From the NCBI GenBank assembly GCA_017643925.1, contig JAEPML010000015.1, positions 62,001-126,000 of the forward strand: 64,000 bases of DNA, in the 5' to 3' direction. The notes under the pieces were generated by a model. It had not been told where the DNA came from and made no database searches. It saw only the letters and a list, made by a program, of their open reading frames with translations. The translations under genes and the position numbers were made by a program. Every line of letters begins with the position of its first letter. Within the stretch, counting starts at the first letter, position 1. Of this stretch, positions 15,488 through 24,474 are shown piece by piece. This DNA is from Roseibium sp. (GTDB lineage Bacteria > Pseudomonadota > Alphaproteobacteria > Rhizobiales > Stappiaceae).

Positions 15488-16195
15488 ATGTCACGTGATG
15501 TAAGAAACGACCTTTCCTTCAGTTTTCTGCCAAAAAACGGCTCAAATCCGGTGGATTGGAAGATTTCGGACGAATTGGTCGACTACGAGACTGCGCTTGC
15601 CGAAATGGATGCAAGGGTCGAGGGAATCATTTCCGGCGAGGCAAACGAGATGGTCTGGCTCCTGGAACACCCTCCCCTTTACACGGCTGGAAAGCGGGCG
15701 GACGACTCGGATCTCGTTGCCCCAGACCGCTTCCCGGTCTACCGCACGGGGCGTGGCGGCCAACACACCTATCACGGGCCCGGACAACGGGTGGCCTATG
15801 TCATGCTGGACCTCAAGCGCCGTCACCAGGACGTCCGGGCCTTCGTTGCTGCCCTGGAGGCCTGGTTGATCAACACGCTCTGGCACTATCATATCCGGGG
15901 CGAGCGCCGCGAGGACAGGGTCGGTGTCTGGGTCCAGCGCCCCGAGCGTGGCAAGGACATTGAAGACAAGGTCGCTGCGATCGGCATCCGCCTGCGCCGC
16001 TGGGTGACATTCCACGGCATCAGTTTCAACGTGGAGCCCGACCTGGAGCATTTTTCCGGTATCGTTCCCTGCGGTGTCCAGGATCATGGCGTCACGAGCC
16101 TTGTCGACCTAGGCATTCCCGTGACCATGGCTGAAAACGACAGCGTGCTCAGAGCAGAATTTGAGAAGATTTTCGGACAGACCTCGGCAGCTTGA
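15488..16195 (+). CDS. lipB: Lipoyl(octanoyl) transferase
   Basis: Transfers octanoate from acyl carrier protein to lipoyl domains of 2-oxoacid dehydrogenases, the first step of lipoate synthesis. The 235-residue protein shows the LipB signatures GRGGQHTYHGPGQRVAYVML, the lysine-containing DKVAAIGIRLRRWVTFHG, and GIVPCG with the catalytic cysteine. The N-terminus is short and cytosolic. It stands alone on the plus strand, converging on sqdC only 16 bases beyond its stop. Ohr elsewhere in the window would be recycled by lipoylated proteins, a functional but not genetic link. Confidence 0.95.
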   Translation: MSRDVRNDLSFSFLPKNGSNPVDWKISDELVDYETALAEMDARVEGIISGEANEMVWLLEHPPLYTAGKRADDSDLVAPDRFPVYRTGRGGQHTYHGPGQRVAYVMLDLKRRHQDVRAFVAALEAWLINTLWHYHIRGERREDRVGVWVQRPERGKDIEDKVAAIGIRLRRWVTFHGISFNVEPDLEHFSGIVPCGVQDHGVTSLVDLGIPVTMAENDSVLRAEFEKIFGQTSAA

Positions 16196-16211
16196 CGGCG
16201 CCTCCGGTCGT

Positions 16212-17081
16212 TCAGGTCAGAGATGCCACGAAAGCCTGCAAACGTTCCTTGCCACCGGGCATCCATCCCAACGCCTTGAGTTTACCCGGCTCCATGACGC
16301 CAATAGGCCCCTCGGCACGCGCAGGCAATTTATTTTCAGCAAGGGATCTGTTCTCGGCGTAAAGCCGCAGCAGGTCCTGCCGATCGAGCAAAAGGTCGGA
16401 GACGTTGTAGACCTCGTAAGGCTGCTTTGAGGCAGCCGTCCCGTCAATCAGGAGCGCAATGGCTCCGGCGAGATCGTCTCCGTGAACTTCGGTTCCAAGC
16501 CGCGGCGAAAGTTCTTCTCCCGCTTCAAACCGGGCAAACAGATCGGACCACTTGTGCTCCGACAGACCGGGCGCAAGGCCATAAACGCCGGTAACCCGAA
16601 GCGACGTTCCCTTGAAAGTGTCATCACACAATGAGTTCAGGGCCTGTTCACAGACGAGCTTGACCTTGCCATAGAGCGTGTCCGGTTCCGTGTCAGCGTT
16701 TTCCGTCAACACGGCCCAGTTGTCGGTCTCGGAATAGACAGCGCGGCTCGACAGAAACACGAAATGCCTGACACCCGCTGTTTTTGCGGCTTCCAGGAGC
16801 TGAACCGTACCTTCGGCGTTCCGTTCGATGAATCCGTGCGGATCATCGCCCTCACCGCCCCGGTACTTGCCCGGAACATGCGAAAACGCACAATGGATCA
16901 GGACGTCTGCCTTCGGCAGATCCATGGTCTTTTGCGACAGATCCCATTCCAGGAAATCACACTCGGTCCAGTCCAGCGGCTTGCGCCCCATTGCCGTCAG
17001 CCGGTGTCCGTCCTTCAAGAGTTTTTCAGCAATAAAACGGCCAAGCAAACCGCTTCCACCGGTCAAAAGGACGTGCATCAA
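16212..17081 (-). CDS. sqdC: NAD(P)-dependent epimerase/reductase, SqdC-like
   Basis: Extended short-chain dehydrogenase of 289 residues with an N-terminal Rossmann motif LLTGGSGLLGRFIAE and an active-site tyrosine/lysine pair suggested at YGKVKLVCEQ. It is the third gene of a leftward set after sqdB and sqdD, the same order as sqdB-sqdD-sqdC of Rhodobacter sphaeroides, where SqdC is needed for normal sulfolipid formation. The precise reaction is not established. The family call is firm; the gene name rests on operon position. It starts 18 bases after sqdD. Confidence 0.8.
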   Translation of the reverse strand: MMHVLLTGGSGLLGRFIAEKLLKDGHRLTAMGRKPLDWTECDFLEWDLSQKTMDLPKADVLIHCAFSHVPGKYRGGEGDDPHGFIERNAEGTVQLLEAAKTAGVRHFVFLSSRAVYSETDNWAVLTENADTEPDTLYGKVKLVCEQALNSLCDDTFKGTSLRVTGVYGLAPGLSEHKWSDLFARFEAGEELSPRLGTEVHGDDLAGAIALLIDGTAASKQPYEVYNVSDLLLDRQDLLRLYAENRSLAENKLPARAEGPIGVMEPGKLKALGWMPGGKERLQAFVASLT

Positions 17082-17099
17082 TGAGGCCTGTCAGGTTGT

Positions 17100-17951
17100 T
17101 CAGCGTTCAGGACCCGGAAGCCTGCCTATGTCCGCCGGGATATCCGTTCCATCTGCAAAGGCCTGCCACAGATCGATAAGCGGACGCAACATCTCCTGCT
17201 TGGGATGATCCGTTTGCCACGGTTTTTCATACTGGAAATGCAGAATATGGATCTGCTGCCAGCTCCAGAGGTCCGGCAGGTTGAACCAGACATATTGCAG
17301 CATGTTGTAGAAGACCGGCAAACCGTGCCAATCCGGAAAATAGTGTTCCAGGAAGGTCTGGTCGGTCCGGCGCCAAAACGACTCCGGTTGATCGAGGCGT
17401 GCCAGCATGTCCCGAAAGGTGACTTCATTTGGTGCTGCCGTGAAAACACCGCTGTTCAGTCGATGAAAGTCACCAAGCGTTTCATAGACGTTCGGTGCCG
17501 CGCAGAATTCGGGATAGTCGAACAGCTTGTCGCAATTTTTCAGGACGAGCGCGTCCGCGTCAATGAAGACAACCTTCTCATACTCCGTGAGTTGCCAGAG
17601 CCGCAGCTTGACGAAATTGTCGAGCGGCGTGTGAAACACCGGCTTGCCGCCCTTGGTAAAGGGCGCAGCCTTGTGTAAACGCCCCCGTTCGTGACGCTTG
17701 TTGAAAGCCGGCGAAGTCGGCAACCGGTCACACCGGCCCAGCCGTGCGCCGAAAGCCCGCAAGGGCTCCAGATCCTCGGCGCGCACGCCGGGGGTGTAAA
17801 GCACCACCAGATCGGCGCTGGATCGGGCACGTTGCAACGAGCGCAGAAGCGCGGTCGCCCCCAGAACATAGTCCTGGTTGGTCACAAGGGTGACATAGGC
17901 ACGCGCGCTTGAAGCTCCCTGATCGAATTCAGGCGCATCTGACATCGACAA
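17100..17951 (-). CDS. sqdD: Glycosyltransferase family 8, SqdD-like
   Basis: GT-A fold glycosyltransferase of 283 residues resembling glycogenin. The N-terminus AYVTLVTNQDYVLGATALL is typical of family 8, the metal-binding DxD appears in VFIDADALVLKNCD, and the acceptor region includes FNMLQYVWFNLPDLW-like aromatic segments. In Rhodobacter SqdD is thought to take part in transferring sulfoquinovose to diacylglycerol. The gene starts three bases after the sqdB stop, so the two are co-translated or tightly co-transcribed. The specific acceptor is inferred from context. Confidence 0.85.
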   Translation of the reverse strand: MSMSDAPEFDQGASSARAYVTLVTNQDYVLGATALLRSLQRARSSADLVVLYTPGVRAEDLEPLRAFGARLGRCDRLPTSPAFNKRHERGRLHKAAPFTKGGKPVFHTPLDNFVKLRLWQLTEYEKVVFIDADALVLKNCDKLFDYPEFCAAPNVYETLGDFHRLNSGVFTAAPNEVTFRDMLARLDQPESFWRRTDQTFLEHYFPDWHGLPVFYNMLQYVWFNLPDLWSWQQIHILHFQYEKPWQTDHPKQEMLRPLIDLWQAFADGTDIPADIGRLPGPER

Positions 17952-17954
17952 TCC

Positions 17955-19175
17955 TCAGGAAACGGATTTCAGACGCGGATGTTCCGGATCGCGCTCAATC
18001 TCTTCGGCAATTTCCTTTGTCCAGGCCGACACGGCCGGCACGCGGCTGCGATCGACGCGGTAGGCAAAATTCTTCGCGACATCAACAACTTCGCTGAGGA
18101 GCCCTTCTTCCAGGGTGATCGGCTCGAGGCCCAGCTGCAGGAACTGATCGTTTTCAACCACGAGGTCGTTCTCGGCGGCTTCCTTGCGCGGATTGGGCAA
18201 ATAGGCAACCTTGACGCCGGTCAGTTTGGAGATCAGTTCCGCAAGATCGCGCACCCGGTGTGTTTCCGTCATCTGGTTGAACACCTTCACCCGGTCGCCC
18301 GCTGCGGGCGGGTTATCAAGCGCAAGTTCGATACAGCGCACCGAATCCTGAATATGAATGAAGGCGCGGGTCTGCCCGCCCGTTCCATGAACGGTCAAGG
18401 GATAGCCGATTGCCGCCTGGATCAGGAACCGGTTCAACACGGTGCCATAATCGCCGTCATAGTCGAACCGGTTGATCAGTTGCTTGTGCAGACGGGTCTG
18501 CTCGGTATGGGTCCCCCAGACGATGCCCTGGTGCAGGTCGGTGATCCTCAGCCCGTCATTCTTTGCATAGAACTGAAACAGCAACTGATCCAGACACTTG
18601 GTCATGTGGTAGATCGAACCCGGGTTCGCCGGATAGAGAATCTCCTGGTTTGCCTTGTCGCCACTCAGCGTCTGTACATCAACATTCAGATATCCCTCGG
18701 GGATGGCAGCACCGACATTGGAATAGCCGTAGACCCCCATGGTCCCGAGATGGACAAGATGTGCGTCCAGTTCCAGCTCCACCATGGCATTGAGCAGGTG
18801 ATGGGTGGCATTCACGTTGTTGTTGACGGTGTAATTCTTGTGCTGGTCGGATTTCATCGAGTAGGGCGCAGCGCGCTGCTCGGCAAAATGGATAATTGCG
18901 TCCGGGCGATTCTCGGCAAGCCAGGCCTTGAAGACTTCGTAGTCCTCGGCGATGTCGATCAGGTGAAAACGGATGGTGTTGCCGGTTTCCTGCTTCCAGA
19001 TCCGGGTACGCTCCTGGATTGAATCCATTGGTGTCAGGGATTGAACACCCAGCTCCGCATCGATCCAGCGCCGGCTGAGATTGTCGATGATGTGTACTTC
19101 ATGGCCACGATCGGACAAGTGCAAGGATGTGGGCCAACCTACGAACCCGTCGCCGCCAAGAATTGCAATTTTCAC
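17955..19175 (-). CDS. sqdB: UDP-sulfoquinovose synthase
   Basis: Converts UDP-glucose and sulfite to UDP-sulfoquinovose, the head-group donor of the sulfolipid SQDG. The 406-residue NAD-dependent epimerase-like enzyme begins MKIAILGGDGFVGWPTSLHL (start GTG at 19173-19175, AGGGAG just upstream), shows the family motifs NLSRRWIDAELG, FAEQRAAPYSM and LVHLGTMGVYGY, with catalytic YHMTK. These are specific to SqdB and not general epimerases. It is first in sqdB-sqdD-sqdC. SQDG synthesis typically rises when phosphate is scarce, but I see only a weak Pho-box half site upstream. Confidence 0.93.
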   Translation of the reverse strand: MKIAILGGDGFVGWPTSLHLSDRGHEVHIIDNLSRRWIDAELGVQSLTPMDSIQERTRIWKQETGNTIRFHLIDIAEDYEVFKAWLAENRPDAIIHFAEQRAAPYSMKSDQHKNYTVNNNVNATHHLLNAMVELELDAHLVHLGTMGVYGYSNVGAAIPEGYLNVDVQTLSGDKANQEILYPANPGSIYHMTKCLDQLLFQFYAKNDGLRITDLHQGIVWGTHTEQTRLHKQLINRFDYDGDYGTVLNRFLIQAAIGYPLTVHGTGGQTRAFIHIQDSVRCIELALDNPPAAGDRVKVFNQMTETHRVRDLAELISKLTGVKVAYLPNPRKEAAENDLVVENDQFLQLGLEPITLEEGLLSEVVDVAKNFAYRVDRSRVPAVSAWTKEIAEEIERDPEHPRLKSVS

Positions 19176-19319
19176 AAGCCATCTCCCTGAATAGGCACTG
19201 CAGACACATTTCCGAATATCCGGATTGCTGCACATGTATGGCCAGATCATTGCGATAATTCAATGACAACTCAACATCGAAATTCGTAATTGATACACTG
19301 GTTTATTATTTCGACAGGC

Positions 19320-19607
19320 TTACCCGGTATCGCGCACGGCAAAAGGCCCGCTTTCAGGCGGCACAGGCTCAAGATCCTTCACCGAGCTGACCCGCGCAAA
19401 GCTCGGACCACGCCAGAGTGCGTCGATCATGTCCACCACCGTATCGGACGGACCGGTGATCACCGCCTCGACAGATCCCGACCTCAGGTTGCGCACCCAA
19501 CCGGACAGACCGCGCATTTCGGCTTCCCCGACGCACCAGGCGCGGTAACCGACACCCTGAACCCTGCCCTCGACGAGGACATGTACGGTAAGCGGATCTG
19601 TGGTCAT
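19320..19607 (-). CDS. acyP: Acylphosphatase
   Basis: Small cytosolic enzyme of 95 residues that hydrolyses carboxyl-phosphate bonds such as in acetyl phosphate. The first signature HVLVEGRVQGVGYRAWC contains the phosphate-binding loop and catalytic arginine, and the second, GLSGWVRNLRSGSVEAVITG, contains the catalytic asparagine. Length and motifs are fully typical. It is monocistronic, 88 bases upstream of the ribN terminus on the same strand order. Confidence 0.93.
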   Translation of the reverse strand: MTTDPLTVHVLVEGRVQGVGYRAWCVGEAEMRGLSGWVRNLRSGSVEAVITGPSDTVVDMIDALWRGPSFARVSSVKDLEPVPPESGPFAVRDTG

Positions 19608-19695
19608 GAATGTCTCCCGATCGACAAATCACCCTGAGCTTAGTCCAAGATCTGCCGAACGGGAATCCACTGCGCACCGATTGTGAAACCTGTGG

Positions 19696-20604
19696 TCAGT
19701 TCGCAACCTGTTTCTGAAGGGACGCACGTTTCTGCTCATCCAGCATCACCAGGAGTGACGCTCCCACGATGACCAAGGCACCCGGCCAGAAAGCACCGGT
19801 TGGCGCAAAGCCGAAAGCCAGAAAACCAACGGCAATATTCAACGGCAGTTTGAGATGGTCAAACGGCTGCACGAAAGCCGCGTCGGCTTTCTGGTAGGCC
19901 AGGGTCAGAAGATAGTTGGCAACCACCGTAAGTACCCCTGCCCCCACAAGGAACCAAAGAGCCGAGCTTGAGGGCACTATGCCACCGTCGCCCAGCGCCA
20001 GCAGCGCGTTGACCGGTGTCAGCAGAAGCAACAGGTAAACGGTTATGGAATCGGCCTGCTCCGTCGCGGTCAGCTTCTTGGTGACAAGCGACGTTCCGGC
20101 CCAGAAGGCGGCAGCACCGACAGGCAGGATCGCAGCCCAGTTGAAGGCCTCCGTCCAAGGCTCAAGGATTACCATGCCCCCTGAAAAACCGGCAACGGTT
20201 GCCAGCCAGCGCACGAGACCGACCCGTTCCTTGAGAAAGATCTTGGCCCCAATGATCACGAAAAACGGCGATGTCATCACCAGAGCGATTGCCTGCCAGA
20301 TTTCAACACGGGCGAGGCCTGCGACCCAAAGCTGGATACCGATCACCGCCAGGGCAGCCCTCAGGAGATGCCAGCCAAGCTGCTGTGTCCTGAGCGCGGA
20401 AACACCGCGCCTCAAGACCCAAGGCAACGCCACGAGCAAGCCCAGCGCATATTGCCAAAAGGCAGCCGTCGTTGATGGCACGCCCAGCTGCATGGTTGAA
20501 GCCTGAAGCGCACCGTTGACCAGCGCAAAAGACGCCCCTGCCCCAATCATGGCAAGGGCGGCCAGGAGCGGTATTTGTGTAAATCGGGAAGTTGTCGAGT
20601 TCAT
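19696..20604 (-). CDS. ribN: EamA/DMT-family riboflavin importer, RibN type
   Basis: A 302-residue inner-membrane protein with about ten hydrophobic helices in two EamA repeats (first from LLAALAMIGAGASFALVNGA; second containing ILPVGAAAFWAGTSLVTKKL). DMT proteins transport many metabolites, but an FMN riboswitch lies directly upstream (20686-20833). This combination is that of RibN, a riboflavin importer of rhizobia and other proteobacteria. No riboflavin biosynthesis gene lies alongside. Riboflavin specificity is inferred from the riboswitch, not from residues. Confidence 0.85.
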   Translation of the reverse strand: MNSTTSRFTQIPLLAALAMIGAGASFALVNGALQASTMQLGVPSTTAAFWQYALGLLVALPWVLRRGVSALRTQQLGWHLLRAALAVIGIQLWVAGLARVEIWQAIALVMTSPFFVIIGAKIFLKERVGLVRWLATVAGFSGGMVILEPWTEAFNWAAILPVGAAAFWAGTSLVTKKLTATEQADSITVYLLLLLTPVNALLALGDGGIVPSSSALWFLVGAGVLTVVANYLLTLAYQKADAAFVQPFDHLKLPLNIAVGFLAFGFAPTGAFWPGALVIVGASLLVMLDEQKRASLQKQVAN

Positions 20605-20685
20605 TTGATGCCCCGTTCCAGTTCGATACCCAGAACAGTCTCAAAAGACACGCGTCCACAGGCCTCTTCAGGAAGCCTGCAGCCA

Positions 20686-20833
20686 AGTTCTCTATCATCC
20701 GGACTTTAACCGTCGGCTCCGGCATCTCACCGGATCTGCTGACCCTTGCGTGGCAATGGACCACCCAAGGCGCTCGCGGGCTCCAGGTTTCCCTGATACC
20801 GCCGGTGGGGACTTTCACCCCGCCCCGAGAACT
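20686..20833 (-). promoter_or_regulatory. FMN riboswitch (RFN element) controlling ribN
   Basis: On the minus strand, the conserved RFN segments occur in order: P1 arm AGTTCTC, then GGGGTGAAAGTCCCCACCGG, GCGGTA, AGCCCGCGAGCG, GATCCGGTGAGATGCCGGAG, CCGACGGTTAAAGTCCGGAT, and the closing P1 arm GAGAACT. The aptamer is complete. Between it and the ribN ATG a stem CAGGC/GCCTG is visible without a strong U-run, so control may act on translation as well as on transcription. FMN binding would switch the importer off. Confidence 0.96.
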
Positions 20834-20881
20834 GTTCTCTGCAATCCTCTTTAATGGGCACACCCACCCAAGGCAACGGCT

Positions 20882-21538
20882 TCAAGTCACATTTTTCAGT
20901 ATCACTGAAATGTCGTGCGGTTGCGTCGCGATGCCAATCGGATCTTCCGCTTCCAACTCCTCCTGACTGCCGTAGCCCCAGAGAACCCCAATTCCGGCAA
21001 CTTGGTTCGCCTTGGCGCCGATCAGGTCGTGCTTGCGGTCTCCGATCATGAAGGCCTCGGACGCGGTTATGCCCTCTGTTGCCAGGACATGGGCAATCAA
21101 CTCGGTCTTGTGAGACCGCGTGCCGTCGAGCTCTGCACCATAGACGGTCCCGAAATAGGGCATGAGCTCGAAGTGCTCGACAATCTTGCCGGCATAGGCA
21201 TGAGGCTTTGAGGTGCAGACATGCAGTTTGTAGCCGGCGCTTTTCAAGGCACTCAAAATTTCCGGAATGCCGGGAATAAGCGTATTTTCGTAAAGGCCTG
21301 TGACAGTGTAGCGCTCACGATAAAGAGCAACAGCCCGATCCAGTTTCGACTGCTCGTCTGTTTCCAGAAGGACGCTGAAACTGTCCCAGAGCGGCGGTCC
21401 GATGCACCACCTGAGTTCTTCGGCCTCCGGTACGCGCGCCGACATCTTTTCCAACGCATATTGTATGGAACGGGTGATTCCCTCGAACGGATCGGTAAGC
21501 GTTCCATCGAGGTCAAACAAAAGCGTGGAAACGGACAA
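20882..21538 (-). CDS. HAD-superfamily phosphatase (phosphoglycolate phosphatase-like)
   Basis: A 218-residue HAD hydrolase with motif I FDLDGTLTDPFEGI (nucleophile Asp), a helical C1 cap, motif II in VCTSKPHAYA, and motifs III/IV KTELIAHV and MIGDRKHDLIGAKANQ. The cap and GDRKHD motif are like phosphoglycolate phosphatase/5'-nucleotidase relatives. Substrate unknown. It is 48 bases upstream of the FMN riboswitch on the same strand, and so could feed transcription into it. Confidence 0.88.
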   Translation of the reverse strand: MSVSTLLFDLDGTLTDPFEGITRSIQYALEKMSARVPEAEELRWCIGPPLWDSFSVLLETDEQSKLDRAVALYRERYTVTGLYENTLIPGIPEILSALKSAGYKLHVCTSKPHAYAGKIVEHFELMPYFGTVYGAELDGTRSHKTELIAHVLATEGITASEAFMIGDRKHDLIGAKANQVAGIGVLWGYGSQEELEAEDPIGIATQPHDISVILKNVT

Positions 21539-21559
21539 TCAACTCTCCCAAAATGCTCA

Positions 21560-21594
21560 TAAAAAAGCGGCCCATGGGTGAACCACGGGCCGCT
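21560..21594 (-). terminator. Intrinsic terminator after pccA
   Basis: Minus-strand stem AGCGGCCC/GGGCCGCT with a 13-base loop followed by a run of six T, 40 bases beyond the pccA stop. Confidence 0.88.
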
Positions 21595-21636
21595 GACTAG
21601 CTTCTGCAAGCCTGATTTGTCAAACAGGATTGCGGA

Positions 21637-23649
21637 TCACGAGAATTCCATGATCACCGCATCCACCGCGAGACTGTCACCCGGCTCCGCCTTGATGGCC
21701 GACACGACGCAGTCCCGTTCGGCGCGCAGGACATTTTCCATTTTCATGGCCTCGACGACAGCAAGCTGTTCGCCGGCCTTGATTTCCTGTCCCTCTTCAA
21801 CCGCAATCGAAACAACCAGTCCCGGCATCGGGCACAGCAGCATCTTGGACGTGTCTGGCGGCAACTTCTCGGGCATAAGCTGATCAAGCTCTGCGATCCG
21901 GGGCGTCATGACTTTGGCAACGACCGAATAGCCGTGCCAGTCCAGGCGATGTCCACCGGTCACGTTGCGGACCTGCACAGTCACAGCCTGCGACCCGACC
22001 TTGCCGCTCCAGAGCGGATCTCCAGGCGACCAGTCGGACTCCACGTTCATGATGGCACCGTCACCGATCGCCATATCAAGCTCGATCGGCGTTCCCGGAT
22101 ATCCGGCTGCAAGCCGGATCGGTACGTAGGTCTTGTCCAGCCTGACGACCCAGTCTTCTCGAATGGCCCCGGAATGCGGGCGCAAACGCCCCGGCAGATG
22201 GTCCAGCCGCTCGCGGCCAAGCGCCCCCATCGACAGAGCGACAGCCGCCAGCACCGAATAGGCGGCTTCGTCCGGTACCGCGGGCGAAAACCCGTCCGGG
22301 TATTCGTCGGCAATGAAGCTGGTCGCCAGTTCACCTGACCGCCAGCGCGGATGGTTCATGAGCGCGGTCAGGAACGGCACGTTGTGCTGAATGCCATCCA
22401 CGTAGAATGCGTCCAGCGCATCACTCATGGCATCGATGGCGGCCTCGCGTGTCGGGGCATGCGTGACCAGCTTGGCAATCATCGGATCGTAGAACATGGA
22501 AATTTCCGACCCTTCGACCACGCCCGTGTCATTGCGGACAGTCAGGGCTTCGGTAGAAACTTCTTCCGGCGGCTGGTAACGCACGAGCCGCCCGATGGAG
22601 GGCAGGAAATTCCTGTAAGGGTCCTCGGCGTAGATGCGGCTTTCAACCGACCAGCCGTTGAGTTTGACGTCGTCCTGTTGAAGCGTCAGCTTCTCGCCCG
22701 CTGCAACGCGGATCATCTGTTCGACGAGATCGACACCGGTGATGAGTTCAGTCACCGGGTGTTCAACCTGCAGCCTGGTGTTCATTTCCAGGAAGAAGAA
22801 GCTTTTGTCCTGTCCGGCAACAAACTCGACCGTACCCGCGCTGTCGTAATCAACGGCTTGCGCAAGCGCGACCGCCTGTTCGCCCATCTTGCGCCGGGTT
22901 TCCTCGTCGAGCAGCGGCGACGGGGCCTCCTCGATCACCTTCTGGTTCCTGCGCTGGATCGAGCATTCGCGTTCACCGAGATAGATCGCGTTGCCGTGCT
23001 TGTCCCCCAGCACCTGAATCTCGATATGCCGCGGGTTTTCAATGAACTTCTCGATGAAGACACGGTCGTCGCCAAACGAGGATGCAGCCTCCGATTTGGA
23101 CCTGGTATAACCGTCACGTGCTTCTTCGGCGTTCCAGGCAATGCGCATACCCTTGCCGCCGCCACCTGCAGACGCCTTGATCATGACCGGATAGCCGATG
23201 TCCTCGGCAATCTCCACGGCCTGGTCCGCCGTCTCAATCACGCCCAGGTAGCCCGGAACGGTGCTCACCTTGGCGTCGTTGGCGAACTTCTTGGACTCGA
23301 TCTTGTCACCCATCGCCTCGATGGCGCGCGGATTGGGTCCGATCCAGACGATACCCTCTTTTGCAAGTGCTTCCGGGAAGCTGGCGCGCTCGGATAGGAA
23401 CCCGTAGCCCGGGTGAACCGCTTCTGCTCCGGTTTCCTTGCAGGCTGCAATGATCTTGTCGGCAATTAGGTAGGATTCAGCCGCCGCTGCCGGCCCGATA
23501 TGCAGGGCCTCATCCGCCATCTCGACGTGCAAGGCGTCGCGATCGGCATCGGAATAGACCGCAACCGTCTTGATCCCCATCCGGCGCGCGGTCTTCATGA
23601 CCCGGCACGCGATCTCACCCCTATTCGCGACAAGAATTTTTGAAAACAT
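21637..23649 (-). CDS. pccA: Propionyl-CoA carboxylase, biotin-containing alpha subunit
   Basis: Carries the biotin carboxylase and biotin carrier functions that charge propionyl-CoA to methylmalonyl-CoA, feeding breakdown of valine, isoleucine and odd-chain acids into the TCA cycle. The 670 residues show biotin carboxylase (ILVANRGEIACRV; ATP-grasp loop KASAGGGGKGMRIAW; FLEMNTRLQVEHPVTE), a linker with the BT domain that docks the beta subunit, and the biotinyl site EAMKMEN near the C-terminus. The matching beta subunit lies 2.9 kb upstream. The propionyl call rests on that partner and on the BT linker; methylcrotonyl-CoA carboxylase is the main alternative. Confidence 0.88.
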   Translation of the reverse strand: MFSKILVANRGEIACRVMKTARRMGIKTVAVYSDADRDALHVEMADEALHIGPAAAAESYLIADKIIAACKETGAEAVHPGYGFLSERASFPEALAKEGIVWIGPNPRAIEAMGDKIESKKFANDAKVSTVPGYLGVIETADQAVEIAEDIGYPVMIKASAGGGGKGMRIAWNAEEARDGYTRSKSEAASSFGDDRVFIEKFIENPRHIEIQVLGDKHGNAIYLGERECSIQRRNQKVIEEAPSPLLDEETRRKMGEQAVALAQAVDYDSAGTVEFVAGQDKSFFFLEMNTRLQVEHPVTELITGVDLVEQMIRVAAGEKLTLQQDDVKLNGWSVESRIYAEDPYRNFLPSIGRLVRYQPPEEVSTEALTVRNDTGVVEGSEISMFYDPMIAKLVTHAPTREAAIDAMSDALDAFYVDGIQHNVPFLTALMNHPRWRSGELATSFIADEYPDGFSPAVPDEAAYSVLAAVALSMGALGRERLDHLPGRLRPHSGAIREDWVVRLDKTYVPIRLAAGYPGTPIELDMAIGDGAIMNVESDWSPGDPLWSGKVGSQAVTVQVRNVTGGHRLDWHGYSVVAKVMTPRIAELDQLMPEKLPPDTSKMLLCPMPGLVVSIAVEEGQEIKAGEQLAVVEAMKMENVLRAERDCVVSAIKAEPGDSLAVDAVIMEFS

Positions 23650-23872
23650 CTACTTTCACCCAGCTGGATCGTTTCCTTGGTTTTACGGCGGCCCAAAGGG
23701 CGGCGCAACTTATCCAAAGGGCGAGACGTGAAACTGCGGATAGCGGCAGAAACGCGACGAATTCGCAAAACCGGAACGTTTTCAGCATCCTGAAATCAAG
23801 CCGGACAGGGTCTTATCTTATTCTTAAGAAAAATATTGCAAGAATTACTGATATAAATCGGGAGGAAGATTT

Positions 23873-24343
23873 ATGTTCAGGTCAATTGCAGCAGCATTGA
23901 TCGTTTTTGCGTTTGTTTCGGACGTCGCTGTCGCAAAGACAATCGGCAAATGGAGCAGTGGCGAAATCAATGGATTTACCCGCTATTGGACAACCAACAA
24001 CGTGGGTGCAAGTTTCATTGTCTGGTGTCATCCGAGCCGTCGGATCAATGGAACCCTGCTGCATATCGAGATCGACGGAAAAACACCAAAGCCCCACTCC
24101 CGAGTGAAACTGATTATCGACCGGGATATTCTGGATCTTCCGGTCAACGAGCAGGGCTATATCGACAGCGGACGGCCCGTCAGTTCCGACAGCTTTGATT
24201 ACGTCTGGCACAAGCTGCGTTCAGCCACCGCTATTGCGGTCAAGTTTCACGATCATTCCTATGCGGGTTTTTCCCTGAAGGGTGCAGAAGAAATTCTGCC
24301 CGGCACGGTTTGCCCGACAGATTGGCGCAAGAAAAACTCCTGA
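23873..24343 (+). CDS. Small exported protein, first of a tandem pair
   Basis: A 156-residue protein with a signal peptide (MFRSIAAALIVFAFVSDVAV, then AKT). The mature part, beginning GKWSSGEINGFTRYWTTNN, shares a clear pattern with the next gene: GKW, YW, a WC-P motif (WCHPSRR), a WHKLRS/WHQLRS motif, AGFSL, and a late cysteine (TVCPTD). It is therefore a paralogue from tandem duplication. GGGAGGAAG stands just before the ATG. No enzymatic motif is seen; a small periplasmic or secreted domain of unknown role. It is oriented against pccA and pccB. Confidence 0.8.
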   Translation: MFRSIAAALIVFAFVSDVAVAKTIGKWSSGEINGFTRYWTTNNVGASFIVWCHPSRRINGTLLHIEIDGKTPKPHSRVKLIIDRDILDLPVNEQGYIDSGRPVSSDSFDYVWHKLRSATAIAVKFHDHSYAGFSLKGAEEILPGTVCPTDWRKKNS

Positions 24344-24474
24344 CACTTCCGCAGCAACACCCAAAAAACTCTGCCGGCGACCAATAAGCAAAACCACGAA
24401 TACAATTCCCGGTTAAACCAGTCTTAACCCTGAAGTTGTATGCTTCCGGCATTATGGTTCTGGGGGAGCCTGAT

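Noticed and set aside
19176..19320. PhoB box upstream of sqdB
   Set aside because: Only one TTGTCAT half-site is visible on the minus strand, without the expected 11-base repeat spacing.
21637..23649. Methylcrotonyl-CoA carboxylase alpha subunit, linked to ivd
   Set aside because: The partner beta subunit in the window is of propionyl type and the linker contains a BT-like region.
24421..24474. Lac-promoter-like stretch TATGCTTCCGGC before the second exported gene
   Set aside because: Similarity is limited to a short stretch and there is no matching -35 at the right distance; likely coincidence.
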